From Pseudomonadota bacterium (GTDB taxonomy: Bacteria > Pseudomonadota > Gammaproteobacteria > Xanthomonadales > Rhodanobacteraceae), in assembly GCA_023388255.1 (NCBI GenBank), contig JAEWGO010000001.1, positions 62,001 through 126,000 on the forward strand: DNA of 64,000 nucleotides, in the 5' to 3' direction. The position numbers and the translations under genes were made by a program. The notes under the pieces are model-generated. The model had not been told where the DNA came from. It made no database searches and saw nothing but the letters and a program-made list of their open reading frames with translations. Shown here piece after piece: positions 1 to 8,118 of this stretch. The stretch's first letter is position 1, and each line of letters begins with the position of its first letter.

Positions 1-1929
1 CACGTTTGCGGCCATCGCATTGAGGCGCGTCATCACCGTGAAGGTCGAATCGCCATTGCGTTCGGCCAACGGTTTCAGGCTGATGTAGAGCTGCCCGGAG
101 CCGCCACCGCCACCGCCCCAGCCGCCGCCGAGGCGCGAGCCGACACTTTCCACGGCTGGATCCTTCATCACCAGCCCGGCGATGATCTGCTGCTGCTCCA
201 TCATTCGCGAAGGCGACACGTCCGAACCGGCGCTGGTGCGCCCTTGCAGCATGCCGGTGTCCTGCTGCGGGAACAGGCCGCCCTGAACGAAGCGCATCAG
301 GAAGATCGTGATGACGATCAGCAGTACCGGCTGCAGTGCGGTCAGCCGCGGCCATGCCAGTGCGTGATCGAGCGCGCGGCGATACAGACCGAGCATGCCG
401 GCATGAAAAGCTTCGAGGCGGCGGCCGAGGCGCGACGGCGTGGACGATCCATGCGGCTTGAGGAAACGCCCGCAGAGCGCCGGAGTCAGGGTCAGCGAAA
501 CAATCGCGGAGAACACGATCGCCGCGATCAGCGTCACCGTGAATTCCTTGAAGAACATGCCGGTGATGCCGCCCGCGAACACGATCGGCACGAATACGGC
601 GATCAGCGATGCGGTGATCGAGACGATTGTGAAACCGATCTCGCGCGCGCCGAGCAGGGTAGCCTCGATCCGCGACATGCCCGCATCGATATGACGGATC
701 ACGTTCTCGATCACGACGATCGCATCGTCGACGACGAAACCGATCGCGATGACCAGCGCCATCAGCGACATGTTGTCGAGCGTGTAGCCGAGCACGTACA
801 TCACGATGAATGCGCCGGCCACCGAGAGCGGCACGGCGGTTGCCGCGATCAGCGTCGGCGCAAGCCGGCGCAGGAACAGTGCCATCGTCAGAACGACCAT
901 GCAGAGACTGATCAGCAGGCTGACCTGCACCTCGTCGATCGAGGCGCGGATGATCGGCGTGCGGTCGAAGAATGGTGTCAGCGTGACGCCGCTCGGCAAC
1001 CAGCTCTGCATTTGCGGGATGTCGTTCTTCACGCTGTCGACAGTCGCGATCACGTTCGCATCGACCTGCTTGCGCACGAACAAGAGGATCGCGCGACGCG
1101 CGCCGAACCACGCCGCCTGGTACTGGTCCTGCTGGCCGTCATAGACGCGCGCGACATCTTTCAGGCGCACCGGAACGCCGTCCTTCGTGGAGATCACGAG
1201 GTCGGCGAACTCCGATGCGGCATGCAGTGCGTCGTTCGCGACGACTGCCATCGTGGTCTTGCCGTCGGACAGGAACCCTTGCGGCGAAGTCACGTTCGCC
1301 GCGACCAGCGCATTGCGCACCTGGTCGGGCGACAGACCCATCGCGTTCAGCGCGCGCAGGTTCAGGTCGACGCGCACCGCCGGTGTCGCGCCGCCGGCGA
1401 TGTCGACGTCGCTGACGCCGGGCAGCTGGCGGATGCGCTGTGCGAGCAGCGAGTCGGCATAGTCGTAGAGTTTCGACAACGGCTCGGTATCCGACGTCAG
1501 CGCGAGTGCGAGCACCGGCTGGTTGTTCGGATTCATCTTGCGATAGGTGGGTGCGTTGGTCAGGCCGGAGGGCAGGTCAGGCGCTGCAGCGTTGATCGCG
1601 GCCTGCACATCGCGCGCATAGTCGTCGACCTTGCGACCGCCGTTGAACATCAGGATCACTGCGGCGCTGTTCTCGCTGCTCGACGAGTTGATCGTGTCGA
1701 TGCCGGGAATCTGGCCGAGGTGGCGTTCGAGTGGCGCGGCGACGGTCGAAGCCATCACGTCCGCGCTGCCGCCGGGCTGGTTCGCGGTGACGAAGATCGC
1801 CGGGAACTCCAGGTTTGGCAGCGCGGCGACGCCGAGCTGGAAATAGCAGATCATGCCGATGACGAACAGGCCGATTGCCAGCAGCGAGGCGGCGATCGGC
1901 CGACGAATGAAGGGGCCGGAGATGTTCAT
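1..1929 (-). CDS. mdtC: RND multidrug efflux permease, MdtC-like (cut by window edge)
   Basis: This is the inner-membrane RND permease of a tripartite drug pump, a proton antiporter. Translation from the ATG at 1929 gives an N-terminal RND start (MNISGPFIRRPIAASLL), then the periplasmic porter domain and the first transmembrane block with the family signature FVVDDAIVVIENVIRHID. The frame stays open for 643 codons to base 1, so the C-terminal part, normally about 400 residues more, lies outside. It is the last visible gene of a minus-strand operon after the adaptor and a first RND permease, the mdtA-mdtB-mdtC arrangement in which two different RND subunits form one pump. A glycine-rich stretch (GGGWGGGGGGSG) near residue 610 is unusual for the family. 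The B/C assignment rests on gene order rather than on diagnostic residues. Confidence 0.88.
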   Translation of the reverse strand, partial: MNISGPFIRRPIAASLLAIGLFVIGMICYFQLGVAALPNLEFPAIFVTANQPGGSADVMASTVAAPLERHLGQIPGIDTINSSSSENSAAVILMFNGGRKVDDYARDVQAAINAAAPDLPSGLTNAPTYRKMNPNNQPVLALALTSDTEPLSKLYDYADSLLAQRIRQLPGVSDVDIAGGATPAVRVDLNLRALNAMGLSPDQVRNALVAANVTSPQGFLSDGKTTMAVVANDALHAASEFADLVISTKDGVPVRLKDVARVYDGQQDQYQAAWFGARRAILLFVRKQVDANVIATVDSVKNDIPQMQSWLPSGVTLTPFFDRTPIIRASIDEVQVSLLISLCMVVLTMALFLRRLAPTLIAATAVPLSVAGAFIVMYVLGYTLDNMSLMALVIAIGFVVDDAIVVIENVIRHIDAGMSRIEATLLGAREIGFTIVSITASLIAVFVPIVFAGGITGMFFKEFTVTLIAAIVFSAIVSLTLTPALCGRFLKPHGSSTPSRLGRRLEAFHAGMLGLYRRALDHALAWPRLTALQPVLLIVITIFLMRFVQGGLFPQQDTGMLQGRTSAGSDVSPSRMMEQQQIIAGLVMKDPAVESVGSRLGGGWGGGGGGSGQLYISLKPLAERNGDSTFTVMTRLNAMAANV

Positions 1930-2086
1930 CCCGTCACGCTTCGCATGTCATCACCCCAGCCCTTTCCTGCATGCCGGAAAGTGCGAGGATCGGATGGGCT
2001 TCCGCTTGCGGACGAAAGCGGGTGGTACGAGGCATGTGAGTCGACGCAGGCCGCACTTTCCTCTCCCGCTTGTGGCAGATGGCTCC

Positions 2087-5000
2087 TCATGTCAGTTGCT
2101 CCTGCAAGTGAGCGCGCCGATCGCCACGCGCCTTGACCCAATCCGACAGTCGTTCGAAGTACAGGTAGATCACCGGCGTCGTATACAACGTGATGAGCTG
2201 CGACAGGAGCAGGCCGCCGACGATCGATACGCCGAGCGGCTTGCGCAGTTCCGAACCGATGCCGTTGCCGAGCGCCAGCGGCAATGCGCCGAGCAGCGCA
2301 GCGGCGGTCGTCATCATGATCGGGCGGAAGCGCAGGATGCAGGCGCGCCGGATCGCGTCGTGCGCGTTCATGCCGGCGCGCTGCGCCTCGATCGCGAAGT
2401 CGATCATCATGATCGCGTTCTTCTTGACAATGCCGATCAGCAGCACGATGCCGACGATGCCGTCGACCGACAGGCTCATGCCGCAGGCCATCAGCGCGAG
2501 CAACGCGCCGACGCCGGCCGGTGGCAGGGTGGAGATGATCGTGATCGGATGGATGTAGCTCTCGTACAGCACGCCGAGCACGATGTAGATGACGACGACC
2601 GCGGCTAGCAGCAACAGGATCTCGTCGGTCAGCGAGGCAGAGAATTCGGCGGCCTTGCCGATGAACTGGCCGCGCACCTGCAGCGGAAACCGCATCTCCG
2701 CTTCAACCGCGCGGAACGCGCTGACTGCATCCGACAGCGAATAGCCCGGCGCGAGATTGAACGAGATCGTCACCGCAGGGAGCTGGTCCTGATGGCTGAC
2801 CACCAGCGGCGCGTTCTCCTGCGTGGCGCTGGCCAGCGCGGACAGCGGGATCGCGCCGCCGGCGCCGACCGCGATGCCGACATTGCCGGTGCTGCCGATG
2901 CCGGAGGGCGTCGCGGAATTGCTCGATGTCGCCTGGCCGAGCGTGGTGGCATTGCTGCCGGTCAAGGCGCCGCTGCCGTTGCCGCGCACGGTCAGCTGAT
3001 CGAGCAGGGCGGTGCTGGTACGGAACTCCGGTGCGACTTCGAGCACGACGCGGTACTGGTTCAGTTGCGTGAAGATCGTCGAAATCTGGCGCTGGCCGAA
3101 CGCGTCATAGAGCGTGTCGTCGATCGTCTGCATCGGCACGCCGAGGCGGCTGGCCTTTTCGCGGTCGATGGTCAGATTGAGCGCATTGCCTTCCTTGGCG
3201 AGGTTGTTGTCGACGTCGGCGAGCTCGGGGCGCTTGCGCAGCGCATCGGTCATCTGCGTGGCGAAGCCGGCGAGTTCCTTCGAATTCACTTCCGACAGGG
3301 AGTACTGGTATTCGGTCGGGGCGACGCGCGTGTCGAGCGCGACATCCTGTACCGGCTTCAGGTACAGCGCAGCGCCGGCGACGTGCGCGGCCGCCTCCTG
3401 CAACGTCGGCAGCAGGCGGTCGAGGCTGTCGCGCTCGGCGCGCGGCTTCAGCACGATGCTGAGCTGGCCCTGGTTCAAGGTCGGATTGATCGAGCCGGCA
3501 CCGACGAAGGCGGCCACGCCGGACACGCCCGGCACATGGCGCAGTGCCTCGGCGACCGCTTTCGTGCGCGCTTCCATCGCCGGGAACGCGATGTTCTGGT
3601 CGGCCTGCACGACACCGGTGATGAGGCCGGTGTCCTGCTCGGGCAGCAATCCTTTCGGGATCGCGACATACAGCGCGATCGTGACGATCACGGTGGTCGA
3701 TGCGACCAGCAGCATCAGCGGTTGGCGCGCGAGCACCCAGTCGAGTGTGCGGCCATAGCCGGCGAGGATGCGCGACCACGCATCGTTCTTCGTGTGTGCG
3801 TGCGCATCGCCGTGGTCGCCGGCCGGCAGCGCATCCGCCTTCAGCAGGTAGGCGCACATCATCGGCGTCAGGGTCAGCGATATCAGCATCGAGATCGCGA
3901 CCGCGATCGTCAGCACCCACGCGAATTCGTGGAACAGGCGGCCGGTCACGCCCGGCATCAGCAGCAGCGGCAGGAACACCGCGATCAGCGAGACGGTCAG
4001 CGACAGCACGGTGAAGCCGATTTCCTTGGCGCCGATCTCGGCGGCTTCCTTCGGCTGCTTGCCCTGCTCGATGTAGCGCACGATGTTCTCGATCATCACG
4101 ATCGCATCGTCGACGACGAAGCCGGTGGCGACGGTCAGCGCCATCAGCGAGAGGTTGTCCAGCGAGAAGCCGGCGAACGCCATCACGCCGAACGTGCCGA
4201 GCAGGGACAGCGGTACCGCGACCGACGGAATCACCGTCGCCCACAGCCGGCGCAGGAACACGAAGATCACCGCGATGACGAGGCAGATCGTCAGCGCCAG
4301 CGTGAACTCGACGTCCTCGACCGAAGCGCGGATCGTGATCGTGCGATCGGAGAAGACCTGCAGATGCACGTCGGCCGGCAGCAATGCCTGCAACGCCGGC
4401 AGTTGCTTGTTGATCTCGGCCACGGTCTGCACGATGTTCGCGCCGGGCTGGCGGCGTACGTCGAGCAACACCGCGGGCTTGGAGTTCGCCCACGCGGCGA
4501 GCTGGTCGTTCTCGACGCCGTCGACGACCTGCGCGATGTCGGACAGCTTCACCGGCGCGCCGTTCTTGTAGCTGATGATCGTCGAGCGGTATTCGGTCGC
4601 GTCGGCGAGCTGATCGTTGGTGCCGATGCTGAAGCTCTGCACGGTTCCGTTGAGGCTGCCTTTCGGCGCGTTGACGTTGGCCTGGGTCAGGGCTGAACGC
4701 ACGTCCTCCATGGTCAGGCCGAGGCCGGCGAGCTGGGCCGGATTCACCTGCACTCGCACGGCCGGACGCACGTTGCCGGCGATGCTGACCAGACCGACGC
4801 CGGAAATCTGCGAGATGCGCTGGGCGATGATGCTGTCGGCATAGTCATTGACCTCGCGCAGCGGGCGCGTGTCGGAGGTCAGCATCAGGGTGAGGATCGG
4901 CGCATCGGCCGGATTGACCTTGTTGTAGACCGGCGGGTACGGCAGGTTGTTCGGCAAGGTGCCGCGTGCGGCGTTGATCGCCGACTGCACGTCCTGACCC

Positions 5001-5311
5001 GCAGCGTCGATGTCGCGGCTCTGGTCGAATTCGATGATGATCGTGGACAGCCCGGCCGAGCTGTCCGAACTCATCGTCGTGATGCCGGATATCTGCCCGA
5101 ACTGGCGCTCCAGCGGTGTCGTCACCAATGCCGCCATCGTCGACGCACTGGCGCCTGGATATTGCGTCGACACGATCAGGCTCGGCGCGTCGATGTCCGG
5201 CAGCGCGGCGACGGGCAGCGCGCGATAGCCGATCACGCCGAGCAGCAGCAGCGCCAGCATCAGCAGCGAGGTGGCGATCGGGCGCTGGATGAAGATCGAG
5301 GAAAAGCTCAT
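2087..5311 (-). CDS. mdtB: RND multidrug efflux permease, MdtB-like
   Basis: Full-length (1074 aa) inner-membrane RND transporter that expels drugs or other amphiphiles using the proton gradient. It opens with the canonical MSFSSIFIQRPIATSLLMLA first helix. It carries the porter-domain signature LERQFGQISGITTMSS, the transmembrane signature VDDAIVMIENIVRYIEQGK, and a second repeat ending with GIVKKNAIMMIDFAIEAQR. Length agrees with the 1030-1070 aa of MdtB/MuxB proteins. A Ser/Gly/Thr-rich insertion around residues 795-830 is longer than usual. It lies 53 nt downstream of the adaptor gene and 157 nt upstream of the second permease, so co-transcription is likely. No outer-membrane factor gene is visible; it may lie beyond the left edge or be encoded elsewhere. 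Confidence 0.92.
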   Translation of the reverse strand: MSFSSIFIQRPIATSLLMLALLLLGVIGYRALPVAALPDIDAPSLIVSTQYPGASASTMAALVTTPLERQFGQISGITTMSSDSSAGLSTIIIEFDQSRDIDAAGQDVQSAINAARGTLPNNLPYPPVYNKVNPADAPILTLMLTSDTRPLREVNDYADSIIAQRISQISGVGLVSIAGNVRPAVRVQVNPAQLAGLGLTMEDVRSALTQANVNAPKGSLNGTVQSFSIGTNDQLADATEYRSTIISYKNGAPVKLSDIAQVVDGVENDQLAAWANSKPAVLLDVRRQPGANIVQTVAEINKQLPALQALLPADVHLQVFSDRTITIRASVEDVEFTLALTICLVIAVIFVFLRRLWATVIPSVAVPLSLLGTFGVMAFAGFSLDNLSLMALTVATGFVVDDAIVMIENIVRYIEQGKQPKEAAEIGAKEIGFTVLSLTVSLIAVFLPLLLMPGVTGRLFHEFAWVLTIAVAISMLISLTLTPMMCAYLLKADALPAGDHGDAHAHTKNDAWSRILAGYGRTLDWVLARQPLMLLVASTTVIVTIALYVAIPKGLLPEQDTGLITGVVQADQNIAFPAMEARTKAVAEALRHVPGVSGVAAFVGAGSINPTLNQGQLSIVLKPRAERDSLDRLLPTLQEAAAHVAGAALYLKPVQDVALDTRVAPTEYQYSLSEVNSKELAGFATQMTDALRKRPELADVDNNLAKEGNALNLTIDREKASRLGVPMQTIDDTLYDAFGQRQISTIFTQLNQYRVVLEVAPEFRTSTALLDQLTVRGNGSGALTGSNATTLGQATSSNSATPSGIGSTGNVGIAVGAGGAIPLSALASATQENAPLVVSHQDQLPAVTISFNLAPGYSLSDAVSAFRAVEAEMRFPLQVRGQFIGKAAEFSASLTDEILLLLAAVVVIYIVLGVLYESYIHPITIISTLPPAGVGALLALMACGMSLSVDGIVGIVLLIGIVKKNAIMMIDFAIEAQRAGMNAHDAIRRACILRFRPIMMTTAAALLGALPLALGNGIGSELRKPLGVSIVGGLLLSQLITLYTTPVIYLYFERLSDWVKARGDRRAHLQEQLT

Positions 5312-5364
5312 CAGGAAGCCGGGAGTGAGGAGGCGGGAAAGGGAAATCGCACCGGCAACGACGT

Positions 5365-6609
5365 CTAGCCGCCGCGTCTGCCGCCGCGGCGCTGTTGTTG
5401 GCCGCCGTCCTGTTGCTTGAGCCTGGACAGCTCGGCGGCGCTGGTCGCCGGAGCGGCCTCGCCCGGCGCGAGCGCCTGCACCTTGCTGCCCGGCTTCAGG
5501 CGGAACTGGCCTTCAGTGACCACGCGATCGCCTGCGGCGAGGCCGCTGCCGACGAGCACGCCGTCGTTGCCGGCTTCGCCGGCGAGGGTTATCGGCTTCA
5601 TCGCGACCGTGCTGTCTGCTTGCAGCACGTATACATAGCTGCCATCCGGCCCGCGCTGCACGGCCGTCGCCGGCACCACAAGCGCGCCCTTGGCGATGCG
5701 CGTCTGTGCGCGCACATTGACGAACTGTCCCGGCCACAGCGTGTTGTCCTCGTTGCTGAATTCCGCCTTCAACTTGAACGTGGCGGTGGTCGGGTCGATC
5801 TGGTTGTCGATGACCTTCAGCGTGCCTTCCGCCAGCACGTGCGCGTTGGTGCGATCGAGCGCGCTGACCGGCAGCGGCGACTCGCTCTGGCCGCTGCGGA
5901 CCTGATCGAGGTTCTGCTCGGGCAAGGTGAAGATGACATTGATCGGATGCACCTGCGTCAGCACGACGATGCCGCTGCCGCTGTTGGCGGTGATCAGATT
6001 GCCGACGTCGACCTGGCGGATGCCGGCGATGCCGGTGATGGGCGCGGTGATGCGCGCGTAGCCGAGCTGGGTGCGCGCGCTCGACGCGGCGGCCTCGTCG
6101 GCGGCCACCATCGCTTCCTGCTGGCGCACGGTCTGGCGCTGGTTTTCGAGGTCCTGCGCGGCGACGAAATGCTGCTTGATCAGATCCTCGTAGCGGCGCA
6201 ACGTGCTCTGCGAGGCGGACAACTGCGCCGCGTCCTGCTTTTTCTTCGCCTCCGCCTGGTCGAGTGCGGCCTGAAACGTGCGCGGATCGATCTCGGCGAT
6301 AAGGTCGCCCTGCTTGATCTCCTGGCCTTCGGCGAAATGCAGCGCCTTGAGCTGGCCGCTGACCTGCGCGTTGACCGTCACCGTGTTGAGCGCCTGAACG
6401 GTGCCGAGTGCGGTCAGATAGATCGGCACGTCCTTCTGCTCGACCGGCACCACGGTCACGGGTACCGGCGCATTCGTGCCTGCGCCGCCGCCAGCGCCCG
6501 GCGCACCGCCGCCGCGCCCCTGCGACGGCGTGCCGTGCAGCAGGCGCCAGCCGATGACGGCGACCAGCGCCAGTACGACGATCGTGAGCGCGATCTTCCA
6601 ACGCGACAT
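5365..6609 (-). CDS. mdtA: RND efflux periplasmic adaptor, MdtA-like
   Basis: Membrane-fusion (adaptor) protein of 414 aa linking the RND pumps to an outer-membrane channel. An N-terminal hydrophobic anchor (about residues 7-24) is followed by a Gly-rich linker. The lipoyl half-motif is GQLKALHFAEGQEIKQGDLI, then come an alpha-helical hairpin (about 115-185) and the beta-barrel segment with VDVGNLITANSGSGIVVLTQ. These blocks align closely with E. coli MdtA as I remember it. The C-terminus is Gln/Arg/Gly-rich (QQQRRGGRRGG), a low-complexity tail not needed for the fold. It is the first gene of the minus-strand operon and is divergent from msrA, with 242 nt between them that must hold both promoters. 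No regulator gene is adjacent. Confidence 0.92.
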   Translation of the reverse strand: MSRWKIALTIVVLALVAVIGWRLLHGTPSQGRGGGAPGAGGGAGTNAPVPVTVVPVEQKDVPIYLTALGTVQALNTVTVNAQVSGQLKALHFAEGQEIKQGDLIAEIDPRTFQAALDQAEAKKKQDAAQLSASQSTLRRYEDLIKQHFVAAQDLENQRQTVRQQEAMVAADEAAASSARTQLGYARITAPITGIAGIRQVDVGNLITANSGSGIVVLTQVHPINVIFTLPEQNLDQVRSGQSESPLPVSALDRTNAHVLAEGTLKVIDNQIDPTTATFKLKAEFSNEDNTLWPGQFVNVRAQTRIAKGALVVPATAVQRGPDGSYVYVLQADSTVAMKPITLAGEAGNDGVLVGSGLAAGDRVVTEGQFRLKPGSKVQALAPGEAAPATSAAELSRLKQQDGGQQQRRGGRRGG

Positions 6610-6851
6610 GCGACTATCCTTTCAATCGATGAGGATGGTGGTCCGCGACAGCGGCACCTTCAGGTGTGCAGGCTAGCAGCAGCTCCGCAACGGCGGGGTT
6701 TCCGGCAGGTAAATGCATCTTTACAAGCAGATCGGTACGCGTGGACCGCTTGGATGAAAACCCGCCTGCCAAGTTCCCCGAGCGGCCGCCACGCCTTGTA
6801 TCCGCGACGGCAAGCGCCATCTGCGTTCTACAACAGCCGAAGGAATTCCCG

Positions 6852-7505
6852 ATGAACGCCACCTGCGATCTACCCGGCGCCGCGTTGGCCACTCCGCGCG
6901 CGCAGTTTCCCGATCCGGCTTTCGACCCGGTCGACGCCGTGCCGGAACGGCTCGCCGTGCTTGCCGGCGGCTGCTTCTGGTGTACCGAAGCGGTGTTCCG
7001 CGAACTCGATGGCGTGCTCGGCGTCACCTCCGGCTACAGCGGCGGCGACGCCGCGAGCGCGAACTACGACGCCGTCTGCAGCGGTCGCACCGACCATGCC
7101 GAAGCGATCTCGATCCGCTACGACCCGCGCCGGATCAGCTATGGACGGCTGCTCAAGGTGTTCTTCGCGGTCGCGCACGATCCGACCCAGATCGATCGGC
7201 AGGGGGCCGACCGCGGACGTCAGTACCGATCGGCGATCTTCTTCGCGGACGATGCACAGCGCGCCGTCGCCAGCGCCTATGTCCGCCAGCTCGACGACGC
7301 GCATGCATTCGTCGCGCCGATCGCGACCGAGATCGTGCCGCTGCAGGCGTTCCACGATGCCGAGGGCTACCATCAGAACTATGCGTTCGCGCATCCTGCG
7401 CAACCGTATGTCGCCGCGGTCGCCGCGCCGAAAGTCGCCAAGTTGCGCAGGCAGTTCGGCGACTGGCTGCGCGATGACGCGCCGAAGGACGGAGGGCTGG
7501 CATGA
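6852..7505 (+). CDS. msrA: Peptide methionine-S-sulfoxide reductase MsrA
   Basis: Reduces the S epimer of methionine sulfoxide in oxidised proteins, with thioredoxin as usual donor. The catalytic motif GGCFWC is at residues 39-44 with nucleophile Cys41. The family blocks GVLGVTSGYSGG, HDPTQIDRQGADRGRQYRS and FHDAEGYHQNY are all present. The ATG at 6852 is chosen because AAGGA lies about 8 nt upstream. An upstream extension of the frame is possible but adds sequence foreign to the family. The 217-aa product has no signal peptide, so it is probably cytoplasmic. Its stop overlaps the start of msrB (ATGA), so the two enzymes are translationally coupled and both sulfoxide epimers are repaired from one transcript. 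Confidence 0.95.
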   Translation: MNATCDLPGAALATPRAQFPDPAFDPVDAVPERLAVLAGGCFWCTEAVFRELDGVLGVTSGYSGGDAASANYDAVCSGRTDHAEAISIRYDPRRISYGRLLKVFFAVAHDPTQIDRQGADRGRQYRSAIFFADDAQRAVASAYVRQLDDAHAFVAPIATEIVPLQAFHDAEGYHQNYAFAHPAQPYVAAVAAPKVAKLRRQFGDWLRDDAPKDGGLA

Positions 7506-7942
7506 GCGCGAACCTTTCCGCCTCCGGGCACGACCTCACGCCGCTGTCTGCCGATGAGCGCGAGCGCTTGGCCGCGCGCCTCACGCCGGAAGAGCGTCGC
7601 GTGATGATCGACCACGGCACCGAACGCCCGTTCTGCGGTGGCTTGCTCGACCACCACGCCGACGGTGTCTACGCATGCCGACTGTGCGCGCTTCCGCTGT
7701 TCCGCGCGACGACCAAGTTCGAATCCGGCACCGGCTGGCCGAGCTTCTTTGCACCGTTTGACCGGGCGCATGTGCGCGAGATCCGCGACACCAGCCACGG
7801 CATGGTCCGCACCGAGATCCGCTGCGCGCGTTGCGATGCCCACCTCGGCCACGTGTTCCCGGACGGACCGCTGCCGAGCGGTCTGCGCTATTGCATGAAT
7901 TCCGCCGCCCTCGAGTTCGTCGCGGAGTCCGGCGCCGGTTGA
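7502..7942 (+). CDS. msrB: Peptide methionine-R-sulfoxide reductase MsrB
   Basis: Reduces the R epimer of methionine sulfoxide, complementing MsrA. The 146-aa protein has the structural zinc site as two CxxC pairs (Cys59/Cys62 and Cys108/Cys111). It also has the core GTGWPSFF motif and the catalytic cysteine in RYCMNSAALEF (Cys131). The gene begins inside the msrA stop (4-nt overlap), so its expression depends on msrA translation. No export signal is visible. Length and motifs match stand-alone MsrB proteins; the order msrA-msrB without fusion is common in Gammaproteobacteria. Confidence 0.95.
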   Translation: MSANLSASGHDLTPLSADERERLAARLTPEERRVMIDHGTERPFCGGLLDHHADGVYACRLCALPLFRATTKFESGTGWPSFFAPFDRAHVREIRDTSHGMVRTEIRCARCDAHLGHVFPDGPLPSGLRYCMNSAALEFVAESGAG

Positions 7943-8118
7943 TCCGATTCGCTGGATGAACGCGCCGACATGTTGCGCTGCGGTTTGCGAAATCCGGGCG
8001 CACGGGCCACGCTAGCAAGACATATCAGCGAGATTCGCCGGCTTCGCGCAACCCGGTTTGTGTCGTCGTCGCTGCATCGCAGCGGGCTGCCGCGAGCATC
8101 GGATCAGGAGAACTTTCC

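Noticed and set aside
244..2136. Long open frame on the plus strand, opposite the first RND permease
   Set aside because: Arg/His/Asp-rich, low-diversity translation with no family features; the minus strand encodes a clear MdtC-like permease over the same bases. High GC makes long antisense frames common here.
2792..4696. 634-codon plus-strand frame opposite the MdtB-like permease
   Set aside because: Shadow of a GC-rich gene; the minus strand holds RND signatures throughout.
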